Assembly: GCA_024635885.1 (NCBI GenBank)
Contig: JAGXIA010000029.1
Span: forward strand, 1-7,665
Reading direction: 5' to 3'
Length of the DNA: 7,665 nucleotides
Origin: Helicobacteraceae bacterium
GTDB lineage: Bacteria; Campylobacterota; Campylobacteria; Campylobacterales; Sulfurimonadaceae
Positions 1 to 6,986 of this stretch are shown piece after piece. The notes beneath the pieces are model-generated. The model worked only from the letters and a program-made list of their open reading frames with translations, did not search any database and had not been told where the DNA came from. Each line of letters starts with the position of its first letter. The stretch's first letter is position 1. A program made the translations under genes and the position numbers.

Positions 1-972
1 ACCATTGTATGCACCGAGCACCATTCCTATAGCAATAGAGCGAGAAGCGTTATCTCCACCGACCATTGTATTTGCCTGAAGAGCTCTTTTTAAGCTATCT
101 TCTTTGTCTGCATATTTTAGTATAAAATAGACAGCACCGGGGAGTGTTCCCTCAGTTGGACTGGCTTTTCCAACTTTAATAGGCTCACTGCGACCTACAT
201 CCCAGAGTTTAGCCATACTAGTAAGTGCCAAATCATCACTGAATTTTTCTTTATGAAGCTCACTGTTTTCATCTGACTCTTCTTGAAACTTTGCGATAGC
301 CTGAGCTACTTTTGCTTCAATAAATCCACCCATCTGTACAGCAACATCTTCTATAGCACTGCTTGGTGTTGCCCCGTTAATTACTCTATGTGTAACACGG
401 GCAAAAAATTCTCCTCCATATAGTGCTTCAGCACTTTTATGGGTAAACATAGCTTTTCGTGCAACATCGACAAGCTCTTCTTCTGTATCGTAATAAGCAT
501 GAGCCGCCACATGACGGATGGCCATTGCATTTGAGATACCACCTAAACGTTCAACGGGCATACCCTGCCTTACTTGAGCATAAGTCTCTTTGGTCATAGT
601 ACAAATCCAAGAGCCCCAGCCATTCTCTAAACGGTTCATCCAATGAGGAATCATATTTTCAACACTGAATGGTCTTACTTCATCACTAACTTTAGCCAAA
701 TACTCCAAAACTAAAATATTGTAATCACCATAGTCTGTAGTTCCACCGGCTTTTTTTCCAGGATGGTAATTTCTCTCGCCCCAGCCTATTCCATGAGTTT
801 GACCACCCATCATTTCACCTGGAGACATAAACTTTTCTATTGGCTTATCTCCATATGCCTTATAAATCTTTTGAGCATCATATTCGTAGTGAGAACCCAG
901 GCATAGTGCATCACCGACTATTGATGCAAAAAATGCACCTTTTATTCTGTTTTGTTTTGTTGAATTATTCAT
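1..972 (-). CDS. ADP-ribosylglycohydrolase-fold protein, J1-crystallin-like branch (3' end outside window)
   Basis: The first 324 residues are present and the frame is open to the left edge, so the C-terminus is missing. The N-terminus (residues 16-30, containing GDALCLGSHYE) is the usual opening helix of the DraG/ARH fold. YHPGKKAGGTTDYGD (69-83) and MVGGDNASRSIAIGMVLGA (303-321) fall where ARH enzymes carry their two metal motifs, TDD and GGDTDT/S. Here these read TDY (79-81) and GGDNAS (305-310), so D80 and D307 remain but the second Asp of each motif is replaced (Y81, A309). From memory, this pattern resembles the branch related to jellyfish J1-crystallin and selenoprotein J rather than true DraG. 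The fold is clear; removal of ADP-ribose is not established and a changed or absent hydrolase activity is plausible. The start ATG at 970-972 is preceded by a weak AGG (978-980). The gene follows mdaB by 56 bases with no visible terminator, so it is probably the third gene of that operon. Confidence 0.82.
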   Translation of the reverse strand, partial: MNNSTKQNRIKGAFFASIVGDALCLGSHYEYDAQKIYKAYGDKPIEKFMSPGEMMGGQTHGIGWGERNYHPGKKAGGTTDYGDYNILVLEYLAKVSDEVRPFSVENMIPHWMNRLENGWGSWICTMTKETYAQVRQGMPVERLGGISNAMAIRHVAAHAYYDTEEELVDVARKAMFTHKSAEALYGGEFFARVTHRVINGATPSSAIEDVAVQMGGFIEAKVAQAIAKFQEESDENSELHKEKFSDDLALTSMAKLWDVGRSEPIKVGKASPTEGTLPGAVYFILKYADKEDSLKRALQANTMVGGDNASRSIAIGMVLGAYNG

Positions 973-1028
973 ATCTACCTAATTTTTCTTTGATTCTAAC
1001 TAAGTAAAATTCAAATTAAATATATATT
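973..1028 (-). other. Intergenic gap between mdaB and the ADP-ribosylglycohydrolase-like gene
   Basis: This is a 56-base, very AT-rich spacer. I see no stable hairpin and no T-run after a GC stem, which favours read-through from mdaB. A weak AGG Shine-Dalgarno lies at 978-980. A single AAGTA half-site (1002-1006) matches the arms of the inverted repeat in the hxlR promoter region but has no partner here. No convincing separate promoter was found. Confidence 0.4.
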
Positions 1029-1619
1029 TTATAAAAAATTTCTTTTTAATATATCATTAAACTTATTAAGTTCAAGTGTCATGTCTAAATCACCTTTATA
1101 TATATCATTAACAGAATAGGTCTCAAGCGGTTTCGCACCACAGAACTGAAATGTTTTATGAGTAGCGATATTTGCTTCATCTAAAGATAAGCCATCAAAA
1201 AACCCATCTTTATTTGAGAACTCACTTAAAGGACAGTTATAGGTTAGGCTTAACATGTATTTTGTAGACTTCATAAGTCCTCCACTGCCATATTTTTTAG
1301 TAGCATCTGCTCCGCTTCTTCCATCACTTTCATAAGTAACAGTATGAATACCCGAAGAAAAAACTTCATCTATATATTTTTTTGTAATCCAAGGAACTCC
1401 CATCCAGTAAACAGGGTGTTGCAGTAAAATATAATCAGCCCAGCCAAATTTTTCAACTTCTTCTTTTATATCATAATCACTTTCAACTACACTATGTCTC
1501 AAGTTAAAACCATTTTTTAAAAAAAACTCACTTGCCGTTTCTATGTATAGTTGTGTTAACTTACCTTCTGCTATTTGATCATATTTCTGGTGTCCATTTA
1601 TGATTAAAATATTTTTCAT
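1029..1619 (-). CDS. mdaB: NADPH:quinone oxidoreductase MdaB (flavodoxin-like fold)
   Basis: This 196-residue cytoplasmic flavoprotein matches E. coli and Helicobacter MdaB in length and along most of the sequence. Members use NADPH and FAD for two-electron reduction of quinones, avoiding semiquinone radicals and protecting against oxidative and electrophile stress. Visible family signatures are NILIINGHQKYD (3-14, the phosphate loop of the flavodoxin-like fold), ESDYD (46-50), HPVYWMGVPW (68-77), KKYID (80-84), SDGR (98-101), KKYGSGGLM (108-116) and MLSLTYNCP (122-130). The ATG at 1617-1619 has a clean AAGGA site (1626-1630) six bases upstream. Its gap to the upstream dehydrogenase stop is only 11 bases, so the two genes are almost certainly co-transcribed. 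Nothing is truncated. Substrate preference (menaquinone, small quinones or nitro compounds) cannot be told from sequence alone. Confidence 0.93.
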   Translation of the reverse strand: MKNILIINGHQKYDQIAEGKLTQLYIETASEFFLKNGFNLRHSVVESDYDIKEEVEKFGWADYILLQHPVYWMGVPWITKKYIDEVFSSGIHTVTYESDGRSGADATKKYGSGGLMKSTKYMLSLTYNCPLSEFSNKDGFFDGLSLDEANIATHKTFQFCGAKPLETYSVNDIYKGDLDMTLELNKFNDILKRNFL

Positions 1620-1630
1620 TATTTATCCTT

Positions 1631-2776
1631 TTATGCTTTTTCTAATATTTCTACAATGGTATCTTTTGAGTACAAGTCACCCAAACCAAACATTTTTGCT
1701 GATTCACTTGCATTTTGGGCTAAAGCATTTATGCCGCTTCTAGGAATATCAGCATCTTTTAAACTTACAGGAGACCCTATTTTAGCAAACCAACTTTCAA
1801 GTTTTTCTATTCCTTTAGCTGATTCCTCTTCATTGAAAATTTCTTTTGCAAATCTTTTAAATTGTAGAGGATTTTTATTTTCATACCATTTCATCCAAGC
1901 TGGTATAACAATAGAAAGACCGGCTCCATGTGGAATGTTGTATATGGCTGATAAAGAGTGTTCAATCATATGATTAGGATAGCTTCCACCCTCAGTTCCT
2001 GCAGGAGTAAGTCCATTTAAGGCTTGAATAGCAACCCATGCAAACTCTGCTCTTGCATTATAATCACTTGGGTTTTGCAATAACACTTCAGTTGTCTCCA
2101 TAACTGTTTTAATAATTGACTCAACAATTCGAGAGTTAAAATTTGGATGTAGCGAAGCTGTAAAATATACTTCAATACTATGAGCAATAATATCAACAGC
2201 TGAATAAGCCAGATAATCTTTACTCACAGTTGTCATGAGCTCAGGATTTATTACTGAAACTACAGGATTGACTAAAACAGAAGATATTGAGTATTTCTGC
2301 GAAGTTTTATCATTTATTACAACAGAATTACCATTCATCTCACTAGCGGTTGCTGAGAGCGTCATAACTGTAAAGACAGGAAGAGCTTCAGTAATTTTAG
2401 CCTTTTGGATAAAAAAGTCCCAAACATCACCATCGTACTTTGCTCCAACAGCAATAGCTTTGGCAGAGTCAGCAACACTACCTCCACCGACACCAAGAAC
2501 AGCTTGAATATTATTTTCTTTAACTATTTTAATGCCCTCATTCACCTTGCTTAATAAAGGGTTACTAACTACACCCGATAACTCTTCATACTCTATAGCA
2601 TTAGCATTTAAAGAATCAATAATTCGATTATACAGACCATTTTTTTTGATACTTCCAGTTCCATATACCAATAAAATATTTTTAATATTGTTCTCTTTTA
2701 TATATTGACCGATATTATTCTCTTTTTCTTTACCAAACTCAATTTTTGTTGGATTATAATATGTAAAATCATTCAT
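1631..2776 (-). CDS. Iron-type (group III) alcohol dehydrogenase, YqhD/BDH branch, probable NADPH-dependent aldehyde reductase
   Basis: The 381 residues are full length for this family. The nucleotide-binding half has YGTGSIKKNG (38-47) and GVGGGSVADSAK (95-106), then MTLSATASEMNGNSV (138-152). The four metal ligands expected in the family are present: D195 and H199 in AVDIIAHSIE, H269 in PNHMIEH and H283 in IPHGAG. The 14-residue H269-H283 spacing agrees with E. coli YqhD. The YGxGSIKxNG loop and ALNGLTPAG (252-260) place it with the butanol dehydrogenase/YqhD subgroup. That subgroup generally uses NADPH and reduces short or reactive aldehydes such as butanal, acrolein and glyoxals. The ATG at 2774-2776 has an AAGGA site at 2786-2790. 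It is the first gene of the minus-strand operon ahead of mdaB and is divergent from a HxlR regulator. This context suggests detoxification rather than fermentation. The natural substrate is not visible in the sequence. Confidence 0.9.
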   Translation of the reverse strand: MNDFTYYNPTKIEFGKEKENNIGQYIKENNIKNILLVYGTGSIKKNGLYNRIIDSLNANAIEYEELSGVVSNPLLSKVNEGIKIVKENNIQAVLGVGGGSVADSAKAIAVGAKYDGDVWDFFIQKAKITEALPVFTVMTLSATASEMNGNSVVINDKTSQKYSISSVLVNPVVSVINPELMTTVSKDYLAYSAVDIIAHSIEVYFTASLHPNFNSRIVESIIKTVMETTEVLLQNPSDYNARAEFAWVAIQALNGLTPAGTEGGSYPNHMIEHSLSAIYNIPHGAGLSIVIPAWMKWYENKNPLQFKRFAKEIFNEEESAKGIEKLESWFAKIGSPVSLKDADIPRSGINALAQNASESAKMFGLGDLYSKDTIVEILEKA

Positions 2777-2785
2777 GTTACTATT

Positions 2786-2815
2786 TCCTTATGTGATTAA
2801 ATTTAATAAATTATA
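2786..2815 (-). promoter_or_regulatory. Promoter -10 box and ribosome-binding site of the dehydrogenase-mdaB operon
   Basis: On the minus strand a perfect TATAAT occupies 2815-2810. It predicts a transcript start near 2803, a leader of about 26 bases, and AAGGA at 2790-2786 nine bases before the ATG. No good -35 box exists 16-18 bases upstream, which is normal for Campylobacterota housekeeping promoters. The region between -10 and -35 holds a direct repeat ACTTAA-TGA-ACTTAA (2817-2831), a possible regulator contact site. Confidence 0.55.
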
Positions 2816-2844
2816 TACTTAATGAACTTAAATATCCCTTACGA

Positions 2845-2859
2845 TACTTTAGGTAAGTA
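2845..2859. promoter_or_regulatory. Candidate HxlR operator: inverted repeat TACTT-N5-AAGTA
   Basis: The arms TACTT (2845-2849) and AAGTA (2855-2859) are perfect inverted copies around a 5-base spacer, midway between the divergent dehydrogenase and regulator genes. The repeat lies just upstream of the expected -35 regions of both. Winged-helix HxlR dimers bind short palindromes of the TAC...GTA kind (known for YodB and relatives), so autoregulation plus control of the operon is a reasonable inference. Another TACTT half-site is at 2816-2820, 29 bases away. Confidence 0.45.
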
Positions 2860-2879
2860 ATGGAGTTTAATTTATATTA

Positions 2880-2901
2880 TGCTACAATTACAGTATAAGG
2901 A
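2880..2901 (+). promoter_or_regulatory. Extended -10 promoter and ribosome-binding site of the HxlR regulator gene
   Basis: TGC-TACAAT (2880-2888) is an extended -10 element with one mismatch to TATAAT. It predicts a start near 2895 and a very short leader containing AAGGA (2897-2901), five bases from the ATG at 2907. Overlapping AT-rich hexamers further upstream (2873-2880) could serve instead and would give a longer leader. Confidence 0.4.
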
Positions 2902-2906
2902 ATAAA

Positions 2907-3281
2907 ATGTATTTTGTAAACGACAAAGAATTCAAGTGCTCTGTTGGAGTCACTCTGGATATTTTTAATGATAAGTGGAAACTTAGTATTATCTGGCATT
3001 TGCTCGACAATGATAAAAGATTTAAAGAGCTGCATCAAGAGATTTCTGAGATAACTCAAAAAACTTTAACTGTAAAACTAAGAGAGCTAGAGAGTAAAAA
3101 TATTATTCACAGAGAAGTATTTCCAGAAGTTCCACCAAAGGTTGTGTATTCACTTACGCCTATTGGAAAAAAACTTAGACCGGTACTAGAGAGCATGTTT
3201 AAGTGGGGAATCGAGTATGTCGAAGAGTTTGGTACTATAAATGGAGAAAACGCTTGTGAAATAGGTAAGTTTAATACATAA
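2907..3281 (+). CDS. HxlR-family winged-helix transcriptional regulator, probable thiol-based redox/electrophile sensor
   Basis: This 124-residue DNA-binding protein has the HxlR signature: CSVGVTLDIFNDKWKLSIIW (11-30), recognition-helix region RFKELHQEISEITQKTLTVK (38-57), LRELESKNIIHRE (58-70), and wing/C-terminal helix VVYSLTPIGKKLRPVL (79-94). The N-terminal cysteine C11 is the conserved family position used for redox sensing in YodB, CatR and HypR. There is only one other cysteine, C117, in the C-terminal tail. This resembles the pair that forms the intersubunit disulfide in oxidised YodB, but activity as a sensor is inferred. The ATG at 2907 has AAGGA five bases upstream. It is divergent from an aldehyde reductase and mdaB, the typical targets of such sensors, and an inverted repeat lies in the shared promoter region. 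It ends in a hairpin terminator. It could also be a HxlR protein for another signal, such as formaldehyde or hypochlorite. Confidence 0.9.
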   Translation: MYFVNDKEFKCSVGVTLDIFNDKWKLSIIWHLLDNDKRFKELHQEISEITQKTLTVKLRELESKNIIHREVFPEVPPKVVYSLTPIGKKLRPVLESMFKWGIEYVEEFGTINGENACEIGKFNT

Positions 3282-3318
3282 TAGAAAACGTTGCAAAAGA
3301 TGCAACGCTCTATTTTTT
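3281..3318. terminator. Bidirectional rho-independent terminator between convergent hxlR-type gene and uvrA
   Basis: A perfect 7-bp stem CGTTGCA (3289-3295) / TGCAACG (3301-3307) encloses the loop AAAGA. An outer ATAGA (3281-3285) / TCTAT (3309-3313) pairing extends it across a small internal loop. For the plus strand a T-run follows (3313-3318). For the minus strand the stem is followed by TTTT. It begins at the last base of the regulator's stop codon and covers the uvrA stop codon (3310-3312), so it serves both convergent genes, more strongly for the plus strand. Confidence 0.85.
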
Positions 3319-6141
3319 ATGTAAAGCAAGCTCTTTTTTCAGATATTCACCTGTATAGGAACCTGTCTTTTCATAATTCTCCGCTAGTTCTTCAGGTGTG
3401 CCCTCAGCAATAATAAGACCACCTCCTGAACCACCTTCTGGTCCCATATCTATGACATAATCTGCATTTTTAATCATGTCGAGATTATGTTCAATAATAA
3501 GCATACTGTTGCCTAATTCTACAAACTTATGAAGTACATTTGTAAGTCTGTCAACATCTGCAAAGTGAAGACCTGTTGTCGGTTCATCTAAAATATAGAG
3601 TGTTTTGCCTGTGTCTTTTCGGCTTAACTCTTTGCTTAGTTTTATACGCTGTGCCTCTCCACCTGAAAGCGTTACAGCATTTTGCCCAAGAGAGATATAG
3701 CCCAGTCCAACATCAACAATAGTCTTTAGTTTTAAATGTATTTTAGGAATAGGTTTAAAAAATTCAAATGCTTCATCGACGCTCATATTTAAAACATCTG
3801 ATATAGTTTTACCTTTGTAAAAGACCTCTAAAGTTTGCTGATTGTATCGTGTTCCGTGACATGTGTCACACTTGACCATAATATCTGGTAAAAAGTGCAT
3901 CTCAATCTTAATCTGCCCCTCACCCTGACACTTCTCACATCTTCCACCCTTAACATTAAAGCTAAATCTTGAAGTAGTATAACCACGTATCTGTGATTCT
4001 TTTGTTTGAGAAAATAGATCTCTAATCTCATCCATTACACCAGTGTAAGTTGCCGGATTAGACCTTGGCGTTCTCCCTATTGGGCTTTGGTCAAGATAAA
4101 TCACTTTATCCACATGCTCTAAACCAGTTATCTCAACACCTGCCACTTTATTCACTTTTCTGGCATGGTTTAGTAGTTCTCTTGCAGTCGGTAGAAGCGT
4201 TTGAAGCATAAGTGAACTCTTACCGCTTCCACTTACTCCTGTAATACATACAAAGTTATTAAGAGGAATTTTTGCACTTAAATTAGTAATATTGTTAAGA
4301 GTTACGTTTTTTATCTCTATATATTTATCTTGAGCGCGTCTATAAAAATATTCTATCTTTTTTCTGCCATACAAATAATCAGCAGTGAGCGTTTTAGCTT
4401 TTTTCAGCTTGTCCAGCGTACCACTAAAAACAACTTCTCCTCCAAATTTTCCAGCACTAGGACCAATATCTACAATATAATCAGCATTTTCTATAGTCTC
4501 TTTGTCGTGCTCAACAACTATAACACTGTTGCCTTTTTCTTGCAAATTTCTCAGTGTTCTGATCAGTTTCATTGTGTCTCTCTCATGCAGACCAATGCTT
4601 GGTTCATCTAAAACATATAAGACCCCTGTTAAACCACTGCCAATTTGCGAAGCTATACGAATTCTCTGAGCTTCACCCCCGCTAATAGTTCTGGCATCGC
4701 GACCCAAAGTAATGTACCCAAGTCCAACATCAAATAAAAAGTATAGTCTTTCTCTTATTTCATTTAAAATAGGTTGTGATATCTGTTTATCCTGGTCATT
4801 CATAGAAGTGAAATTATTCTCATCTTTAAACCATTCGTAGGTTTTGTTAATAGGCATATCTAAAAGTTCGGCGACACCTCTTCCCCCTACTTTTACGGCC
4901 AAAGATTCTTGTTTTAATCTGTGTGCATCACAAATATTACAAACTTTTTCACTCATATAATCAGCTAATTCTTTTTCATCTTTGAACATGTCATAAGCTA
5001 TTCTAACTATGCCTGGCCACATTCTTTTTACAGTATGATTTTTCCACATAAAAGGAATTTCTTCAATTCCTCCGTGTAAAATGGCCTTTTTCTGATGCTC
5101 TGGCAGTTCTGAATACGGCACGGTTATGTCTATGTCATTTGCACTACAAAAACCTTTTAAAAATGTAAAATAATAGCCTTTATTAAAGCCATAGACTATT
5201 TTAACAGCACCTTTTTCTACACTTAAGTCTTGGTCAATAATCTTATCATGGTCAAGAGAGTAGCGAAGACCTAGACCATCACACTCTGTACATGCACCTT
5301 TTGGTGAATTAAACGAGAATGAAAGAGGCTCTAATGGATCAAAACTTATCTTACAGTCAAAACAGGCATTATGCTCACTATAATGTATTTGAGATACCTT
5401 AAGTCCAAGTTCTTCGTGATTTAGTATATCTATCTCTAACTCACCGTAACTCTCTTTTAGAGCCTTCTCCACATCTGCCGCTATTCTCTCTTTATTCTCA
5501 GTTTTTACAACAACTCTGTCAATGACCACTTTAATGGTATGTTTTTTGGTTTTACTTAGCTCTATTTCTTCATCAAGTCGAACCATTACTCCATCTATCA
5601 TAGCTCTTACATAACCTTTATGTACTAAAGATTCTATTAAATCAGCATAGGCACCTTTATTCTCACGAACAAGAGGAGCCATTAAAACAAGCTTTGCACC
5701 TTCTGGAAGTTTTGCGACTTCTCCGATGATATCCGATGCACTCATTTGAGAAATTATTTTTCCACATTTATGGCAGTGCTGGACTCCAACACGAGCATAA
5801 AGAAGTCTAAAATAATCATATATTTCTGTAATAGTTCCTACTGTTGAGCGAGGATTTTTAGAAGTTGTTTTTTGATCGATTGCAATAGCCGGAGTCAGTC
5901 CTTCTATCTTATCAACATCCGGTTTTCCAACACGGTCTAAAAATTGTCTAGCATAAGAAGACAGAGATTCCATATAACGTCTTTGACCCTCAGCATAAAG
6001 AGTATCAAAAGCTAGAGTAGATTTACCGCTTCCACTTAAACCTGTAAAAACAACTAATTCATTTTTTGGAATTGTTAAATTTATATTTTTTAAATTATTT
6101 TCTCTTGCGCCCATTATTTTAATTACATCTTTTTTTATCAT
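3310..6141 (-). CDS. uvrA: Excinuclease ABC subunit A (UvrA)
   Basis: UvrA is the damage-recognition ATPase of bacterial nucleotide excision repair; its dimer loads UvrB on lesions in the cytoplasm. The 943 residues are full length and contain both ABC modules. The first has Walker A GLSGSGKST (34-42), TISGGEAQRI (485-494) and Walker B VLYVLDEPSIGLHE (507-520). The second has GVSGSGKSS (635-643), TLSGGEAQRI (824-833) and TLYILDEPTTGLHF (847-860). Zinc-binding pairs are C260/C263 with C284/C287, and C735/C738 with C758/C761. Further CxxC pairs are at 123/126 and 401/404, the second followed by DAHRL where many homologues have a glycine before the R-L. The ATG at 6139-6141 has a strong GAGGTG site (6145-6150) that overlaps the TAG stop of the upstream transporter gene, only 8 bases away. 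It is therefore likely translated from the transporter transcript. No SOS-type LexA box was seen upstream, as expected for Campylobacterota. Confidence 0.98.
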   Translation of the reverse strand: MIKKDVIKIMGARENNLKNINLTIPKNELVVFTGLSGSGKSTLAFDTLYAEGQRRYMESLSSYARQFLDRVGKPDVDKIEGLTPAIAIDQKTTSKNPRSTVGTITEIYDYFRLLYARVGVQHCHKCGKIISQMSASDIIGEVAKLPEGAKLVLMAPLVRENKGAYADLIESLVHKGYVRAMIDGVMVRLDEEIELSKTKKHTIKVVIDRVVVKTENKERIAADVEKALKESYGELEIDILNHEELGLKVSQIHYSEHNACFDCKISFDPLEPLSFSFNSPKGACTECDGLGLRYSLDHDKIIDQDLSVEKGAVKIVYGFNKGYYFTFLKGFCSANDIDITVPYSELPEHQKKAILHGGIEEIPFMWKNHTVKRMWPGIVRIAYDMFKDEKELADYMSEKVCNICDAHRLKQESLAVKVGGRGVAELLDMPINKTYEWFKDENNFTSMNDQDKQISQPILNEIRERLYFLFDVGLGYITLGRDARTISGGEAQRIRIASQIGSGLTGVLYVLDEPSIGLHERDTMKLIRTLRNLQEKGNSVIVVEHDKETIENADYIVDIGPSAGKFGGEVVFSGTLDKLKKAKTLTADYLYGRKKIEYFYRRAQDKYIEIKNVTLNNITNLSAKIPLNNFVCITGVSGSGKSSLMLQTLLPTARELLNHARKVNKVAGVEITGLEHVDKVIYLDQSPIGRTPRSNPATYTGVMDEIRDLFSQTKESQIRGYTTSRFSFNVKGGRCEKCQGEGQIKIEMHFLPDIMVKCDTCHGTRYNQQTLEVFYKGKTISDVLNMSVDEAFEFFKPIPKIHLKLKTIVDVGLGYISLGQNAVTLSGGEAQRIKLSKELSRKDTGKTLYILDEPTTGLHFADVDRLTNVLHKFVELGNSMLIIEHNLDMIKNADYVIDMGPEGGSGGGLIIAEGTPEELAENYEKTGSYTGEYLKKELALHKK

Positions 6142-6144
6142 TTA

Positions 6145-6150
6145 CACCTC
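6145..6150 (-). promoter_or_regulatory. uvrA ribosome-binding site overlapping the upstream stop codon
   Basis: GAGGTG on the minus strand (6150-6145) is three bases from the uvrA ATG and shares base 6150 with the transporter's TAG stop codon (6152-6150). Ribosomes ending the transporter therefore reach the uvrA start site, favouring translational coupling. Confidence 0.6.
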
Positions 6151-6881
6151 TATAAAAATATTCTTTGAACTAAATATATAACTATTATCATATAAAATAT
6201 GGTTAATAATCTTTTTAGTAAAACTTCATTCACTTTCTCTTTTAACATTATTCCTATATAAACACCAACTAAAGATGCCAAACCAATAATAATTCCACTC
6301 TCAAAATCCACATGCCCAAGTGCTGCATGCGAAATTAAACCTGCAACAGATGAAAATACAACGAAGAACAAGCCGGCTGAAACAGCTTTTTTAAGTGGTA
6401 CACGTAAAAAACCAACCAAAATAGGAACAAGAATAATACTTCCGCCGACACCGATTGTCATACTTACAGCACCAAGTAAAAAACCAATAAGAAAAAGAAT
6501 AACATTGTTTACTTCTTTTTGATCTTTATGCTCTTTTGTCTTAAAAAAAAGTCGCAATAATGCAAAAGTTGCAAAACTTAAAAAAACAATTTCTAGAGTT
6601 TTGTCATCAAAACTTGCCGCAATTAAACCACTTAAAAGTGAACCAATGAAACCGCCAATTCCTATGACAACAATCATTGCTATATCTAATGTACCTTTTT
6701 TATTGTTCAGATAGCTTCCATAAACAGAACTGAAAACCATTTGGATTACAGAAATACCGATAGCAATCTTAGTCTCAAAGCCAAGTATTAAAAGGAGAGG
6801 AACCAAGATTGTTCCTCCTCCAATACCAAAAAAACCAGAGAGAGTACCGACGGCACAACCCAATAACATAAGTTCAATCAT
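6150..6881 (-). CDS. TSUP (TauE/SafE) family membrane permease
   Basis: This is an integral inner-membrane protein of 243 residues from ATG 6879-6881; a TTG one codon upstream (6884) would add one residue. It has the internal duplication typical of the family. Each half carries a glycine-rich motif: GFFGIGGGTILVP (about residues 16-28) and MTIGVGGSIILVP (about 141-153). About eight hydrophobic segments are visible, including an opening hairpin at 3-33, then near 36-56, 66-90, 95-113, 125-155, 165-187, 193-213 and 222-241. TSUP proteins move sulfite, sulfoacetate, taurine or other organosulfur anions, but many members are uncharacterised and nothing here fixes the substrate. In a sulfur-metabolising organism a sulfur-anion role would be natural, but that is inference. 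No clear Shine-Dalgarno precedes either start. It is the first gene of a unit with uvrA, whose coupling to it looks positional rather than functional. Confidence 0.9.
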   Translation of the reverse strand: MIELMLLGCAVGTLSGFFGIGGGTILVPLLLILGFETKIAIGISVIQMVFSSVYGSYLNNKKGTLDIAMIVVIGIGGFIGSLLSGLIAASFDDKTLEIVFLSFATFALLRLFFKTKEHKDQKEVNNVILFLIGFLLGAVSMTIGVGGSIILVPILVGFLRVPLKKAVSAGLFFVVFSSVAGLISHAALGHVDFESGIIIGLASLVGVYIGIMLKEKVNEVLLKRLLTIFYMIIVIYLVQRIFL

Positions 6882-6905
6882 CAAATAACCAATAACTTTT
6901 TCCGA

Positions 6906-6911
6906 ATTGTA
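6906..6911 (-). promoter_or_regulatory. Possible -10 box for the TSUP-uvrA unit
   Basis: TACAAT on the minus strand (6911-6906) would start transcription near 6899 and leave a leader of about 18 bases. No -35 match is visible. The AT-rich stretch around 6935-6945 (TATATAAG on the minus strand) is an alternative. Confidence 0.3.
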
Positions 6912-6986
6912 CTCAAATATGCCTTTGTAGTTCTTATATATTTAATTAATGCTTACTATTTAATTTTATTTTGATATATGATAAAG

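Noticed and set aside
981..1010. AATTTT...AAAATT inverted ends between mdaB and the ADP-ribosylglycohydrolase-like gene, as a possible terminator
   Set aside because: The pairing is only A-T, the loop is about 18 bases, and no GC stem or following T-run is present; it is expected by chance in such AT-rich sequence.
1656..2507. Open plus-strand frames at 1656-1973 and 2235-2507 opposite the dehydrogenase gene
   Set aside because: They lie wholly within a well-supported gene on the other strand, have no ribosome-binding site and show no recognisable protein family.
2877..3059. Open minus-strand frame opposite the start of the HxlR gene
   Set aside because: It is antisense to a clear winged-helix gene, short, and lacks a start signal and family resemblance.
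3828..4611. Open frames inside uvrA (3828-4031 minus, 4330-4611 plus)
   Set aside because: Both are in other frames of a fully conserved uvrA and have no independent support.
6882..6884. TTG as the start codon of the TSUP gene
   Set aside because: An ATG follows immediately and neither codon has a better ribosome-binding site, so the ATG at 6881 is the simpler choice; the difference is one residue.
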